Assembly: GCA_013791705.1 (NCBI GenBank)
Contig: VMTF01000060.1
Coordinates: 1 to 32,419, forward strand
Reading direction: 5' to 3'
Origin: Sphingomonadales bacterium
Lineage (GTDB): Bacteria; Pseudomonadota; Alphaproteobacteria; Sphingomonadales; Sphingomonadaceae
Length of the DNA: 32,419 bases
Shown here: positions 1 to 7,396 of the stretch, one piece after another
Layout of the letters: every line of letters starts with the position of its first letter
Position numbering within the stretch: position 1 is the stretch's first letter
Made by a program: the position numbers and the translations under genes
Notes under the pieces: generated by a model
The model's input: the letters and a program-made list of their open reading frames with translations, nothing else
Databases searched by the model: none
Told to the model about the DNA's origin: nothing

Positions 1-73
1 GCGGGGCCCCCCCGCGGGGCGCGCCAAATGCCCGGAGGCCAACACCCCCGCCGGAACGGGCTGCAGCCCGCCC

Positions 74-100
74 GGGCCGGCGCGAGGCGCCGGCCCTTTT
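74..100 (+). terminator. Rho-independent terminator of an upstream gene
   Basis: A perfect 10-bp stem (GGGCCGGCGC at 74-83 and GCGCCGGCCC at 87-96) closes a 3-nt GAG loop and is followed by TTTT at 97-100. The T run is on the plus-strand side, so it should end a plus-strand transcript that begins outside the window. It also separates that unit from the acyl-CoA ligase that starts at 170. Bases 1-73 hold no gene I can support. Confidence 0.8.
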
Positions 101-169
101 CATTCCCGATGCACAGGGCGCGGGGGCCGCAAGCGGCCACAAGAACAGCCCGACTGGAGATTGGTGACA

Positions 170-1642
170 ATGGACGTTTCCGAAACCATCCGCGGAATTC
201 TCACGACCGAGCCCGAGCGCAATGTGATGGAATGGCAGGGCAAATGGTGGCAGCGCGGCTCGCTCGCCACCTTCGCCGGCGCGCTGGACAAGGAACTGGA
301 CCGGCTGGGCGTGACCAAGGACATGGCCGTGGCGCTGGCCGCGCGCAACCGGCCGAACCATTGCTACTCGGTCCTCACCCTGCTCGCCGGGGAACGACCG
401 ATCTCGATGCTCTATGCCTATCAGGCCGCCGAATCGCTGGCGCGCGACATCACCAACACCCGCTTCGCGGTGCTGCTGCTTGACGAGCAGGACTGGTCGG
501 AGACGATGGCCCAGGCCGCCGAGGACACCGGCACGCCGGTGATCCTGCTCGGCGCGCTGCCCGAAGACGGCTTCCGCACGATCGAACCCAAAGTGCGCGG
601 CGACCTGTCGCAAGTGCTGCGCCAGCCCAGTTGCGGGATCGAGATCCTCAGCAGCGGCACGACCGGGTTGCCCAAGCGCCTGTTCCACCCGGCCTCGGTG
701 CTGTTTCGCTCGCTGCGCGGCAACCTCGCCAAGCCCGCTGAAGAGCCCGATCTGGTATTCTGGCCGATGGGCGGGATCGGCGGAAACCTGAACCTGGCGG
801 TCGCGATGTCACGCGGGGTGCCGTTCATCCTGCTGGAAAAGTTTACCGTGGAAGCGCTGGTCGATGCGATCCGGCGGCACAAGCTGTCGTCGGTCGGGCT
901 TACCCCGACGATGGTGCGGATGCTGTATGACGCGGGCGTGATGCCCGAGGACGTGCCTTCGCTCAAGGCGATCGGCGGCGGCTCCGGTCCGCTCGATCCC
1001 GATCTGCAGGACAAGGTGGAGGAGCGGTTCGGCTTCCCGGTGATCTGGGCGATGGGCGCGACCGAGTTCTGCGGCACGATCATTTCGTGGTCGTTCGACC
1101 TGCACAAGCAATACAGCAAGACCAAGCGGGGCTCGATGGGCAAGGTGCTGCCCGGCTGCCAGGTGAAGATCGTCGATCCCGAGACCGACGAGGAACTGCC
1201 GACCGGCGAAGTGGGGCGGATGATGGTCCAGGCCGATTCGGGCGGACCGGACTGGATCCGCACCACCGACCTCGCCCGGATCGACGAGGACGGCTTCCTG
1301 TTCCACACCGGCCGGTCCGACGGCGCGATCATTCGCGGCGGATTCAAGATCGTGCCGGAGAAGGTCTGCGAGACGCTGCGGCTCCACCCCGATGTGGCCG
1401 AAGCATCGGTGGTCGGCATCGACGAGGCGCGGCTGGGGCAGGTTCCGGTCGCGGTGATCGAACCGCAGCCGGGCAAGCAGCCCACCCCGGCCGAACTGGA
1501 AAAGCACTTGCGCGGCCACCTGGCCGCACCGCAAATTCCGGTGCGGTTCTTCCTGGTCGACAAGCTGCCCTACACCGCCTCGACCAAGGTCCACGTCGCC
1601 GAAGTGCGCAAGATCGTCGCGGAGCTGATGGCGCAGGCGTGA
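170..1642 (+). CDS. Acyl-CoA synthetase (AMP-binding, ANL superfamily)
   Basis: The 490-residue protein should activate a carboxylic acid to its CoA thioester through an acyl-adenylate in the cytoplasm. The sequence shows the ATP-binding P-loop SSGTTGLPK near residue 161. It also has the GATEFCG adenine-binding segment, the TTDLARIDEDGFLFHTGRSD hinge region and the IIRGGFKI stretch that opens the mobile C-terminal domain. A late lysine in YTASTKVHV sits where the catalytic lysine of the family lies. The length is slightly short for the family (usually 500-550), mostly at the N-terminus. The ORF track starts at a TTG at 161. I prefer the ATG at 170 because GGAG lies about 10 nt before it. The gene stands alone between a terminator and a convergent SDR. 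The acid used cannot be told from sequence. Confidence 0.93.
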   Translation: MDVSETIRGILTTEPERNVMEWQGKWWQRGSLATFAGALDKELDRLGVTKDMAVALAARNRPNHCYSVLTLLAGERPISMLYAYQAAESLARDITNTRFAVLLLDEQDWSETMAQAAEDTGTPVILLGALPEDGFRTIEPKVRGDLSQVLRQPSCGIEILSSGTTGLPKRLFHPASVLFRSLRGNLAKPAEEPDLVFWPMGGIGGNLNLAVAMSRGVPFILLEKFTVEALVDAIRRHKLSSVGLTPTMVRMLYDAGVMPEDVPSLKAIGGGSGPLDPDLQDKVEERFGFPVIWAMGATEFCGTIISWSFDLHKQYSKTKRGSMGKVLPGCQVKIVDPETDEELPTGEVGRMMVQADSGGPDWIRTTDLARIDEDGFLFHTGRSDGAIIRGGFKIVPEKVCETLRLHPDVAEASVVGIDEARLGQVPVAVIEPQPGKQPTPAELEKHLRGHLAAPQIPVRFFLVDKLPYTASTKVHVAEVRKIVAELMAQA

Positions 1643-1680
1643 TGGGTTTTGATGGGACCGGTGGAGTCTTGGCTGGGTGC

Positions 1681-1702
1681 GCCCTTGGCATCCGCCAAGG
1701 GC
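1681..1702. repeat. Perfect stem-loop palindrome (REP-like or terminator-like)
   Basis: Arms GCCCTTGGC (1681-1689) and GCCAAGGGC (1694-1702) form a 9-bp stem with an ATCC loop, 38 nt after the acyl-CoA ligase stop. There is no T run, so it is not a classical terminator. Part of it recurs near 2715, which suggests a dispersed intergenic repeat. Confidence 0.6.
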
Positions 1703-1713
1703 TTGCGGCGCCG

Positions 1714-1749
<36 letters not shown>

Positions 1750-1799
1750 CTGCCGCCCGCGGGGCGGGCGGGGGGGGCGCCCCGGGCCCGGTGCCGCAA

Positions 1800-1821
1800 G
1801 GTCAAGCCGGAGGGCTTGACC
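1800..1821. terminator. Stem-loop between convergent genes
   Basis: GGTCAAGCC (1800-1808) and GGCTTGACC (1813-1821) form a perfect 9-bp stem with a GGAG loop, 7 nt beyond the stop of the minus-strand SDR. It is placed to end the SDR transcript or protect its 3' end. It lacks a T run on either side, so it is not a canonical intrinsic terminator. Confidence 0.45.
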
Positions 1822-1828
1822 GCACCAA

Positions 1829-2605
1829 TCAAAGAGTCTCCCCGCCGTCGGTGATGATCGTGCGGCCGTTGATGTACGTCCCGGCGCGCGAGCACAGGAA
1901 GATGGCGAGGCCGCCCATGTCCTCGATCGTGCCGAGCCGGCCAAGCGGGGTGTTTTCGGCCCAGGCCTGCGCCGCCTCTTCGCCCAGCGGCGCGTTCATG
2001 CGCGAGGGAAACCAGCCCGGCGAGATGCCGTTGACGGTGATGTGGTGCCGCCCCAGATCGCGCGCCAGCACACGGGTCAACTGTTCCACGCCCGCCTTGG
2101 ACGGGCCATAGGCGAAGCCATTGCCGCCGGTGACCGTCGCCGCGACCGAACTGAGGTTGATGACCCGCGCAAAATTGTCCGCAGAACCTGCGGCGCTGAG
2201 CAGGGGCAGCAATTTCTGGGTCAGGAAAAACGGCGTCTTGAGGTTGAGATCGGCCACGCGATCCCATCCGGCCTCGGTATAGTCCTCGAAATCCTGTGAC
2301 CAACTGGCGCCGGCGTTGTTGACGAGAATATCGAGCTTCGGCTCACGCGCGGCAAGGTCGGCGGCGATCCGCTCGATTTCCGACATTTTCGACAGATCCG
2401 CGGTCAGCGCGATGCATTCGCCATGCGCGCCGATTTCCGCGACGGCCGCGGCCAGCCGGTCCGGCTTGCGGCCGGCGATATAGACCTTGACCCCGTTGGC
2501 GGCAAAGGCAGTGGCGATCAATTGCCCGACACCGCTGCTGCCACCCGTGACCAGCGCCACTTTGCCGCGCACGTTGAACAGGCTGTCGATATCGATCTGC
2601 ATCAT
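1829..2605 (-). CDS. Short-chain dehydrogenase/reductase (SDR 1)
   Basis: A 258-residue classical SDR, expected to interconvert an alcohol and a ketone with NAD(P). It shows the cofactor-binding TGGSSGVGQ near residue 20, LVNNAG, the active-site serine in INLSSVAATV and the YGPSK catalytic Tyr-Lys pair. It ends in the usual NGRTIITDGG segment. The ORF track extends to 2719, but those 38 residues are not SDR-like. The double ATG at 2605/2602 has GGGAG just upstream and gives a normal N-terminus. It is the last gene of the minus-strand group that begins with the Gfo/Idh protein. The 142-nt gap to the SnoaL-like gene leaves room for its own promoter. Substrate unknown. Confidence 0.92.
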   Translation of the reverse strand: MMQIDIDSLFNVRGKVALVTGGSSGVGQLIATAFAANGVKVYIAGRKPDRLAAAVAEIGAHGECIALTADLSKMSEIERIAADLAAREPKLDILVNNAGASWSQDFEDYTEAGWDRVADLNLKTPFFLTQKLLPLLSAAGSADNFARVINLSSVAATVTGGNGFAYGPSKAGVEQLTRVLARDLGRHHITVNGISPGWFPSRMNAPLGEEAAQAWAENTPLGRLGTIEDMGGLAIFLCSRAGTYINGRTIITDGGETL

Positions 2606-2714
2606 GGCTCTCCCGGTTGCGGTGTGAACTAGGATCAGGATGCCCTGCCCGCACAACCCCGGCGGGGAATCATCGCGAATGCGTTGGGCTGGAAAGTTGT
2701 GTTGAGCGGGGTTC

Positions 2715-2740
2715 GGCATCCGCCAAAGGCTTGCGGCGCC
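2715..2740. repeat. Second copy of a 26-nt intergenic repeat
   Basis: This 26-nt stretch, beginning GGCATCCGCCAAAGGC, matches 1687-1712 with one mismatch (A for G at the 14th position). Both copies are in the same orientation and lie just outside gene ends that flank the SDR. This copy sits 7 nt past the stop of the SnoaL-like gene. The downstream hairpin arm is present but the upstream arm that completes the 1681-1702 palindrome is not. Confidence 0.65.
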
Positions 2741-2747
2741 AGCCCGA

Positions 2748-3179
2748 TTACTCCGGCACGTTCACCGTATGCGACACCTCCTCGCCGCGCTCGGCGATGC
2801 GCCAGCCGGCAGGCGTGCGGACGAACACATCAATGTACCACAAGTGATAGGACATCTGGCGAACCGATCCGTCTTCGAGCCGCAACCCCATCGGATTGGT
2901 GCAGGTCGTCCGGCCGGTCGCGCGGTCGCCGTCGAGCCGGACCTGGCTGGTCGAGATGATGTGCTGCTGATAGGCGAACGCGGGCAGGGCTTCGGCGAGG
3001 AAGCGCTTGATCTCGGGATAGCGCCCTTTGGGTCCGCCGAACACGCGGTAGTCGATCACCGCATCGGGCGTGAACACCGCATCGAGATCGTCCCAGCGGT
3101 GCTGGTCGATCGCATGGCAATAGGCAACCATCAGGTCTTCGATCTCGCGGCGGTCGGACAGTTCCTGCAGCGTCAGCAT
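2748..3179 (-). CDS. SnoaL-like / NTF2-fold protein 1
   Basis: A 143-residue cytoplasmic protein of the SnoaL-like NTF2 fold. It has the usual pattern for the family: an N-terminal helix with REIEDLMVAYCHAIDQHRW, an FTPDAVIDY strand, a central HIISTSQVRLDGDRA strand pair and the C-terminal GWRIAERGEE. This fold includes ketosteroid isomerase, scytalone dehydratase and limonene-epoxide hydrolase as well as proteins with no known activity, so the reaction is open. It starts 18 nt after the upstream uncharacterised gene and is probably co-transcribed with the sulfotransferase. A weak AAAGG lies before its ATG. Confidence 0.85.
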   Translation of the reverse strand: MLTLQELSDRREIEDLMVAYCHAIDQHRWDDLDAVFTPDAVIDYRVFGGPKGRYPEIKRFLAEALPAFAYQQHIISTSQVRLDGDRATGRTTCTNPMGLRLEDGSVRQMSYHLWYIDVFVRTPAGWRIAERGEEVSHTVNVPE

Positions 3180-3197
3180 GACTTGGGCCTTTCGCGT

Positions 3198-4187
3198 TCA
3201 GCGGCGCTCGATCCGGGTCTGCGGAATGGCCAGATCCTGCGCGTCGATCGTGCGATAGAGCAAGGCGCCGCGCCGCCGCCCGGTGGCGATGGCCGGACCG
3301 GCGAGGCCGGCGGCATCCGGCGCGAGCCGGATCGTCACCGCCCGATCCGGGCCGGTTCCGGCACCGCGATCGTCGATCCGGCCCAGCGCGGCATAGGGAG
3401 GCGGGAGCGGTTCGAGCCAGTGGGTATAAGCGGAAACCGACCACGTCGCGCAGGCCACCGCCGGGCGTTCGATCACCAGCACCTCGTCCTCGCCGAGATC
3501 GTAGTAGCCCGGATAGTAGTGCGTGCCGAGGTCGCCGAGGTAGGCGGCGGCGAGTTCCGGCGGAGGCGTGGTGAAGGCGTTGGGCGTTTCGGCCATGCGC
3601 GCGCTCCAGCGGGCGAACTGGCGCGCCATCGCGGCAACCCACCCGCCGGCCATGGCCAAATTCCTGTTCCCGGCCGGAAGCGGGAGCGCCGTGCCGTCCG
3701 CAAAAGTCAGGTGCATATCGGCGGGCCGCCGTCCGGGCGGGCGCAGCAATTCTCGCACCATCAGCAGGCGGGTGTTGCCGGTCGTCTTCAACTGGCCGTC
3801 CGGGCCGATATCGAGCGAAAAATCGCCCGTCCGGAACACGGTGTAATCTTCCAGCAGCAGCACGCCTTCCGGGGTGACCGAATAGGTGCCGACGCCCAGC
3901 CGCTCGACATCGTTGAGGCTGCCGGTGAGCCGGTAGCCGCGCCCCGGTTCGAGCGAGGCGAGCCACATCCGGTAATCGAGGAATGGCCCGCCGAGGCGCG
4001 GCCAGGCCCGCTTGAGACCGCTGCCCATGTCCTCATAGGCCAGAAATCCGTCGTGCAGCGCGGAGACGAGCAGCCGGGCCACATAGGGGCCGGCCTCTTC
4101 CGCCGCGAGCGGATCGGGCGCGGCGGCGCGCAGTTCGGCTTCGACATCGGCGAGCCCGCCGGCGAGCGCGCCCCAATCAAGCGTCAT
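3198..4187 (-). CDS. Uncharacterised protein cotranslated with sulfotransferase (possibly DUF1214-like)
   Basis: A 329-residue protein. I do not recognise it firmly. Segments such as GTYSVTPEGVLLLED, GNTRLLMVRELLRPPG and THWLEPLPPPYAALG recall the beta-rich DUF1254/DUF1214 proteins, but this is a weak resemblance from memory. There is no signal peptide or membrane segment. The ORF track runs on to 4499, but the extra part lies inside the sulfotransferase. The ATG at 4187 overlaps the last 11 nt of the sulfotransferase gene, which implies translational coupling. The partnership with the sulfotransferase is the best clue to its job. Confidence 0.8.
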   Translation of the reverse strand: MTLDWGALAGGLADVEAELRAAAPDPLAAEEAGPYVARLLVSALHDGFLAYEDMGSGLKRAWPRLGGPFLDYRMWLASLEPGRGYRLTGSLNDVERLGVGTYSVTPEGVLLLEDYTVFRTGDFSLDIGPDGQLKTTGNTRLLMVRELLRPPGRRPADMHLTFADGTALPLPAGNRNLAMAGGWVAAMARQFARWSARMAETPNAFTTPPPELAAAYLGDLGTHYYPGYYDLGEDEVLVIERPAVACATWSVSAYTHWLEPLPPPYAALGRIDDRGAGTGPDRAVTIRLAPDAAGLAGPAIATGRRRGALLYRTIDAQDLAIPQTRIERR

Positions 4188-5370
4188 GGGCGGACCTGGC
4201 CAGCCCTTGCGCCTCGCGCGGGATATCGAAGCGGCGCATATAGTCCCCGAAACGCTCGGCCACTTCATCGCCATCGAGCCCATAGTCCGCCAGCGCATAG
4301 GGGTTGCTGCCGCGCTTGCCCTTGGGGTTTTCCTGCCGCCAGCGGGTAACCGCATCGCGCACCGCATCAGGCGTATCGATCCCGAGCCCGGCATGGGCGC
4401 GCTCCATTTCGGCCATCGGCTCTTCGACCAGCCGATAGTAATCGATGTGGGCCACTTTCGCGCCATCTGGCGACGCATCGAAGCGCATGATCCCATCAAT
4501 GTGGCGCGAAATGAAGTGCAGCATTTGCGCGCCGACCACCCTGGGATCGCTGCCCTCGCTGCGCGGCGCGCGGAAGGTGTGGGTGAGCCGGCAGATCGAG
4601 GCGAGCACCTGCACCGGATCGCGGTGCGTCATCACGAAGCGCGCGTCGGGATGGGCCTCCACGATCTTGTCCAGCGCGACCACGTGGTTCGGATATTTGA
4701 GCGCCCACGGCTTTTTCGGCCCGCGCCATTGCAGCAACTGGAGCTGGCGTTTGTGCACGCGATAGGCTGCAGCAAAATCGGCGTGGTCCATCACCGTATC
4801 GAAGAACGTCGGCACGTTGAGGAAATTGTGAAAGCCGACCGCCGAGAAGGTCTGGCTGAGGAACATGTGGCATTCTTCCGACCCGGTGGGATCGGTGAGG
4901 TGCATCGCATCGAAATCTGGCACGAGATCGCGGTGGGCCTGGGTGCGCCCCACTTCCTCGGCGATGCGGCGGCGGACCGATTCGGGATCGGCGCCCGGCG
5001 GCGGCGAGGGATCGTTGGCTTCCCACGTGCGAATCAGCCGGAAGCGGGTGTCGCGATCGAACAGGTACTGGAAGTAGGTGGTGCCCGACCGCGGCAGGCC
5101 GGTCAGGAATACCGGGCGTTCGATTGGTTCGGCCAGGATTTCGGGATGTTCGGCCACCCATTTGAGCCCCTGCAGGCGGTGGGTGATATTGGTGATCAAC
5201 AGTTCGCGGGTGATCGCCACACCCGTTTCGTTCAGCCGCGCATCGCGGTTGATCCCATCGACCAGCGCATCGAGATTGCCCGCGAACAGTTCGCGTTCAC
5301 TGTCGGCAAAGCCGGCGCGGCGTTCGGCTTCGGCGTGGATGGCCGCAGCATTGAACGGCTGATTGCCCAT
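4177..5370 (-). CDS. Sulfotransferase (PAPS-dependent, Sulfotransfer_3 type)
   Basis: A 397-residue cytoplasmic sulfotransferase expected to move a sulfonate group from PAPS to a hydroxyl. The 5'-phosphosulfate loop is clear: FLTGLPRSGTTYFQ with GLPRSGTT at residues 91-98. The 3'-phosphate-binding part is seen in FVMTHRDPVQVLASI (about 245-259), with the expected Arg and Ser. The length is normal for bacterial members. The ATG at 5370 has GGGAG about 11 nt upstream. An 18-bp palindrome lies 49 nt upstream, directly after the TetR stop. The next gene overlaps its end by 11 nt. The acceptor is unknown. In a catabolic cluster the sulfate could mask, export or activate a hydroxyl. Confidence 0.93.
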   Translation of the reverse strand: MGNQPFNAAAIHAEAERRAGFADSERELFAGNLDALVDGINRDARLNETGVAITRELLITNITHRLQGLKWVAEHPEILAEPIERPVFLTGLPRSGTTYFQYLFDRDTRFRLIRTWEANDPSPPPGADPESVRRRIAEEVGRTQAHRDLVPDFDAMHLTDPTGSEECHMFLSQTFSAVGFHNFLNVPTFFDTVMDHADFAAAYRVHKRQLQLLQWRGPKKPWALKYPNHVVALDKIVEAHPDARFVMTHRDPVQVLASICRLTHTFRAPRSEGSDPRVVGAQMLHFISRHIDGIMRFDASPDGAKVAHIDYYRLVEEPMAEMERAHAGLGIDTPDAVRDAVTRWRQENPKGKRGSNPYALADYGLDGDEVAERFGDYMRRFDIPREAQGLARSAHDA

Positions 5371-5418
5371 GATTGTTTCCGCTCCCGCGATCAGGCGTCT
5401 GCTCGTGCACCGCCATCT

Positions 5419-5436
5419 TTATACATTAGTGGATAA
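5419..5436. promoter_or_regulatory. Probable TetR operator and -10 element before the sulfotransferase
   Basis: On the minus strand this reads TTATCCACTAATGTATAA. It equals its own reverse complement at 14 of 18 positions (TTAT-CA-TA-TG-ATAA), a typical size and symmetry for a TetR-family operator. It lies between the TetR stop and the sulfotransferase start and is AT-rich in a GC-rich region. A -10-like TATAAA (with one base beyond) overlaps the site. No good -35 is seen. Confidence 0.6.
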
Positions 5437-6045
5437 TCAATCTCCGACATTGAACGGAGTTGTCAAGATGCCCTTGTGCAGCATCGTTTCGAAGGTGACG
5501 GCGAAACTGTCTGCCTGGGCACGGCGCTTGGCCGGATCCTGCTCGAGCGAGACGCACAGGATCGCCGCGAACCACATCGCCAAGGTGATCGATGCCGCAT
5601 GGGTGGTCGGAATGCCCTCGCACAGCATGCCCTTCTCCGCCGCATCGCGATAAAACGCGCAGGACCGGGCGAATATCGGGTTTTCGTTCGGATCATCGCG
5701 CATCAGGCCGAGCAGGATCGACCGGACCAGTTCGGGATTGTCGACCGCCAGACCGGCCACGAAGCCATAGGGATCGGGGATTTCGCTGGTATTGCCGCTT
5801 GCCAGTTCGGCCAGTTGTTCGAACACGAAGCGCTGGGCTTCTTCCTGCAGGATCTCTTGCGTGGCGAAATGGTGATAGACCGTACGCCGGGTGGTTCCAG
5901 CATGTTCGGCGACGGCGCTGACCGTCAGCCCGAGCTGGCCGTGTTCGGACCATAACGACACCGCGCTCGACAGTAACCGCTGCCGTGTGCGTTCCCCATT
6001 TGCGCGCGTCCGCCGCCGTGTCTCGACCTTCTTTACCGCCACCAT
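5437..6045 (-). CDS. TetR-family regulator 1
   Basis: A 202-residue repressor-type protein. After a basic N-terminus (KKVETRRRTRANGERTRQRL) it has a TetR helix-turn-helix at about residues 40-60 (LTVSAVAEHAGTTRRTVYHHF). The C-terminal ligand domain is divergent, as is normal. The next gene downstream is the sulfotransferase, with a palindromic site between them, and Gfo/Idh is 87 nt upstream. It most likely controls the sulfotransferase operon and possibly Gfo/Idh and itself. The ligand is unknown, probably a CoA-linked or hydrophobic substrate of the cluster. Confidence 0.9.
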   Translation of the reverse strand: MVAVKKVETRRRTRANGERTRQRLLSSAVSLWSEHGQLGLTVSAVAEHAGTTRRTVYHHFATQEILQEEAQRFVFEQLAELASGNTSEIPDPYGFVAGLAVDNPELVRSILLGLMRDDPNENPIFARSCAFYRDAAEKGMLCEGIPTTHAASITLAMWFAAILCVSLEQDPAKRRAQADSFAVTFETMLHKGILTTPFNVGD

Positions 6046-6132
6046 CGCCCGTTCATGCCAGCACCGGTTGAAGCAGGCAAGTTTCGGGCCGGGCTTGCCA
6101 CCGGCTTTGGAAGGTTCCGCCGCACGGCCATG

Positions 6133-7203
6133 CTAGACTCGCAGGCCTTCGCGGGCGGAGCGCATCACCCGCTCGAGCAGGCGATGATTGGCCAGACCCG
6201 CGGCGAAATCCGCCGGGACCGGGGCGCCGTTGTTGATCGCCGCCGCGAGCCGGGCGTACGTCTGGGCGACGCCGATCGCATGCCAGCCGACCGCCGGATC
6301 GGCCAGAGTGCACTCCGGCGGGATCGCGAGCGGGGTCAGCGTGCCATCGGTGCCCACCTGGCTGAGCGTGAGATCGGACATCTGGATCATCGGGTTCGGA
6401 CCCGGCGCGGTAATCAGCAGGCCGCCGGTCTCCCCGCTGACCTCGAACCGCAGACCGAAGCCGCTGGCCGGGCTGCCCCGCACCACGAAACTGGCGAACG
6501 CGCCGCCTTCCAGCACGCCGCTTACCGCAAAGGCATCGGGCGCGGTGCGCGCGGTGGTGCGGCCTTCATCGACGATCGTCACTTCGGGATAGCGCGTCGC
6601 CGCGCTGGCGCTGAGTGAAGCGAACGGCCCGAGGATATCGCAGAACACGTCGATCGCGTGCCCGCCGGCGATGGTGAACCAGTTGCCGCCGCTTTCGGCC
6701 TTCTGGAGATATTCGATATCGGCCGGGACCGCGATCGGCCACACGCCGCTGATCTCCAGCGAGGCGGAAATCACCTTGCCGATCGCGCCGCCGCCGACGA
6801 GCGCCTTGAGCTGCATCAGCGCCGGCACGACGCGGGACTGCAGGCCGACCAGATTGACCACTCCGGCGGCCTTGGCGGCGGCGACCATCGCCTCGGCCTC
6901 GGCCACGTCGCGCGCCAGCGGCCATTCGCAATAGACATGCTTGCCGGCCTTCAGCGCGGCATCGACCAGGCGCTGGTGTTCGGGCACGCGCACGCAGACC
7001 ACCACGACATCGACCGCCGGATCGCTGGCGAGCGCGAACGGATCGTCATAGGCGGCCGGCGCGCCGAACTCCCTGGCCGCAACCGTGGCGGTTTCCATCC
7101 GCGACGTGGCGACCGCCGCCAGCCGGAAATCCGGCGAGGCCTGGATAGCCGGGACATGGGCGGAGGCACCCCACCGCGCTCCAATCAATCCTACTCCGAT
7201 CAT
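6133..7203 (-). CDS. Gfo/Idh/MocA-family oxidoreductase
   Basis: A 356-residue NAD(P)-dependent oxidoreductase. The Rossmann motif GVGLIG is at residues 3-8 and the VDVVVVCVRVPEHQRLVDAA segment follows. The usual catalytic EKP motif reads EWPLA, so the lysine is replaced by tryptophan. The C-terminal substrate domain contains GGNWFTIAGGHAIDVF, which carries the conserved histidine region. The ORF track starts at 7269, but the ATG at 7203 gives a normal Rossmann start and has GGGAG about 9 nt upstream. Because of the EWP variant a standard sugar dehydrogenase reaction is not assured. Confidence 0.9.
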   Translation of the reverse strand: MIGVGLIGARWGASAHVPAIQASPDFRLAAVATSRMETATVAAREFGAPAAYDDPFALASDPAVDVVVVCVRVPEHQRLVDAALKAGKHVYCEWPLARDVAEAEAMVAAAKAAGVVNLVGLQSRVVPALMQLKALVGGGAIGKVISASLEISGVWPIAVPADIEYLQKAESGGNWFTIAGGHAIDVFCDILGPFASLSASAATRYPEVTIVDEGRTTARTAPDAFAVSGVLEGGAFASFVVRGSPASGFGLRFEVSGETGGLLITAPGPNPMIQMSDLTLSQVGTDGTLTPLAIPPECTLADPAVGWHAIGVAQTYARLAAAINNGAPVPADFAAGLANHRLLERVMRSAREGLRV

Positions 7204-7260
7204 GGCCTGTTCTCCCGCAGTTATGGCACCGGACCGCGCAAGGCGGTCTGCCGCGTCCGG

Positions 7261-7289
7261 TTTATACATTTACATCTGTGTGCACATAA
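7261..7289 (-). promoter_or_regulatory. Candidate promoter / regulator half-site before Gfo/Idh
   Basis: On the minus strand a -10-like TATAAA (7261-7266) lies 17 nt after a weak -35 TTATGT (7284-7289), about 58 nt before the Gfo/Idh ATG. The 10-mer AATGTATAAA is identical to the right half of the palindrome before the sulfotransferase. It may be a half-site for the same TetR or simply a shared -10. An 8-bp palindrome TGTGCACA lies inside the spacer region. Confidence 0.4.
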
Positions 7290-7396
7290 GGGAAGCTCGG
7301 CGGCAGACTTGGCCGCGACCCCTGTTTGCGCCCGCGCGATGCCCCGCTGTTCGCGCCCGCGCCTTTCCGGGTCGCCCTGCTTGAGGAGCGCGTGCA

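Noticed and set aside
28-483. 151-residue plus-strand ORF at the window start
   Set aside because: It crosses a perfect terminator at 74-100 and overlaps the acyl-CoA ligase in another frame.
2769-4349. 526-residue plus-strand ORF
   Set aside because: Antisense to the SnoaL-like and 329-residue proteins; no recognisable domain.
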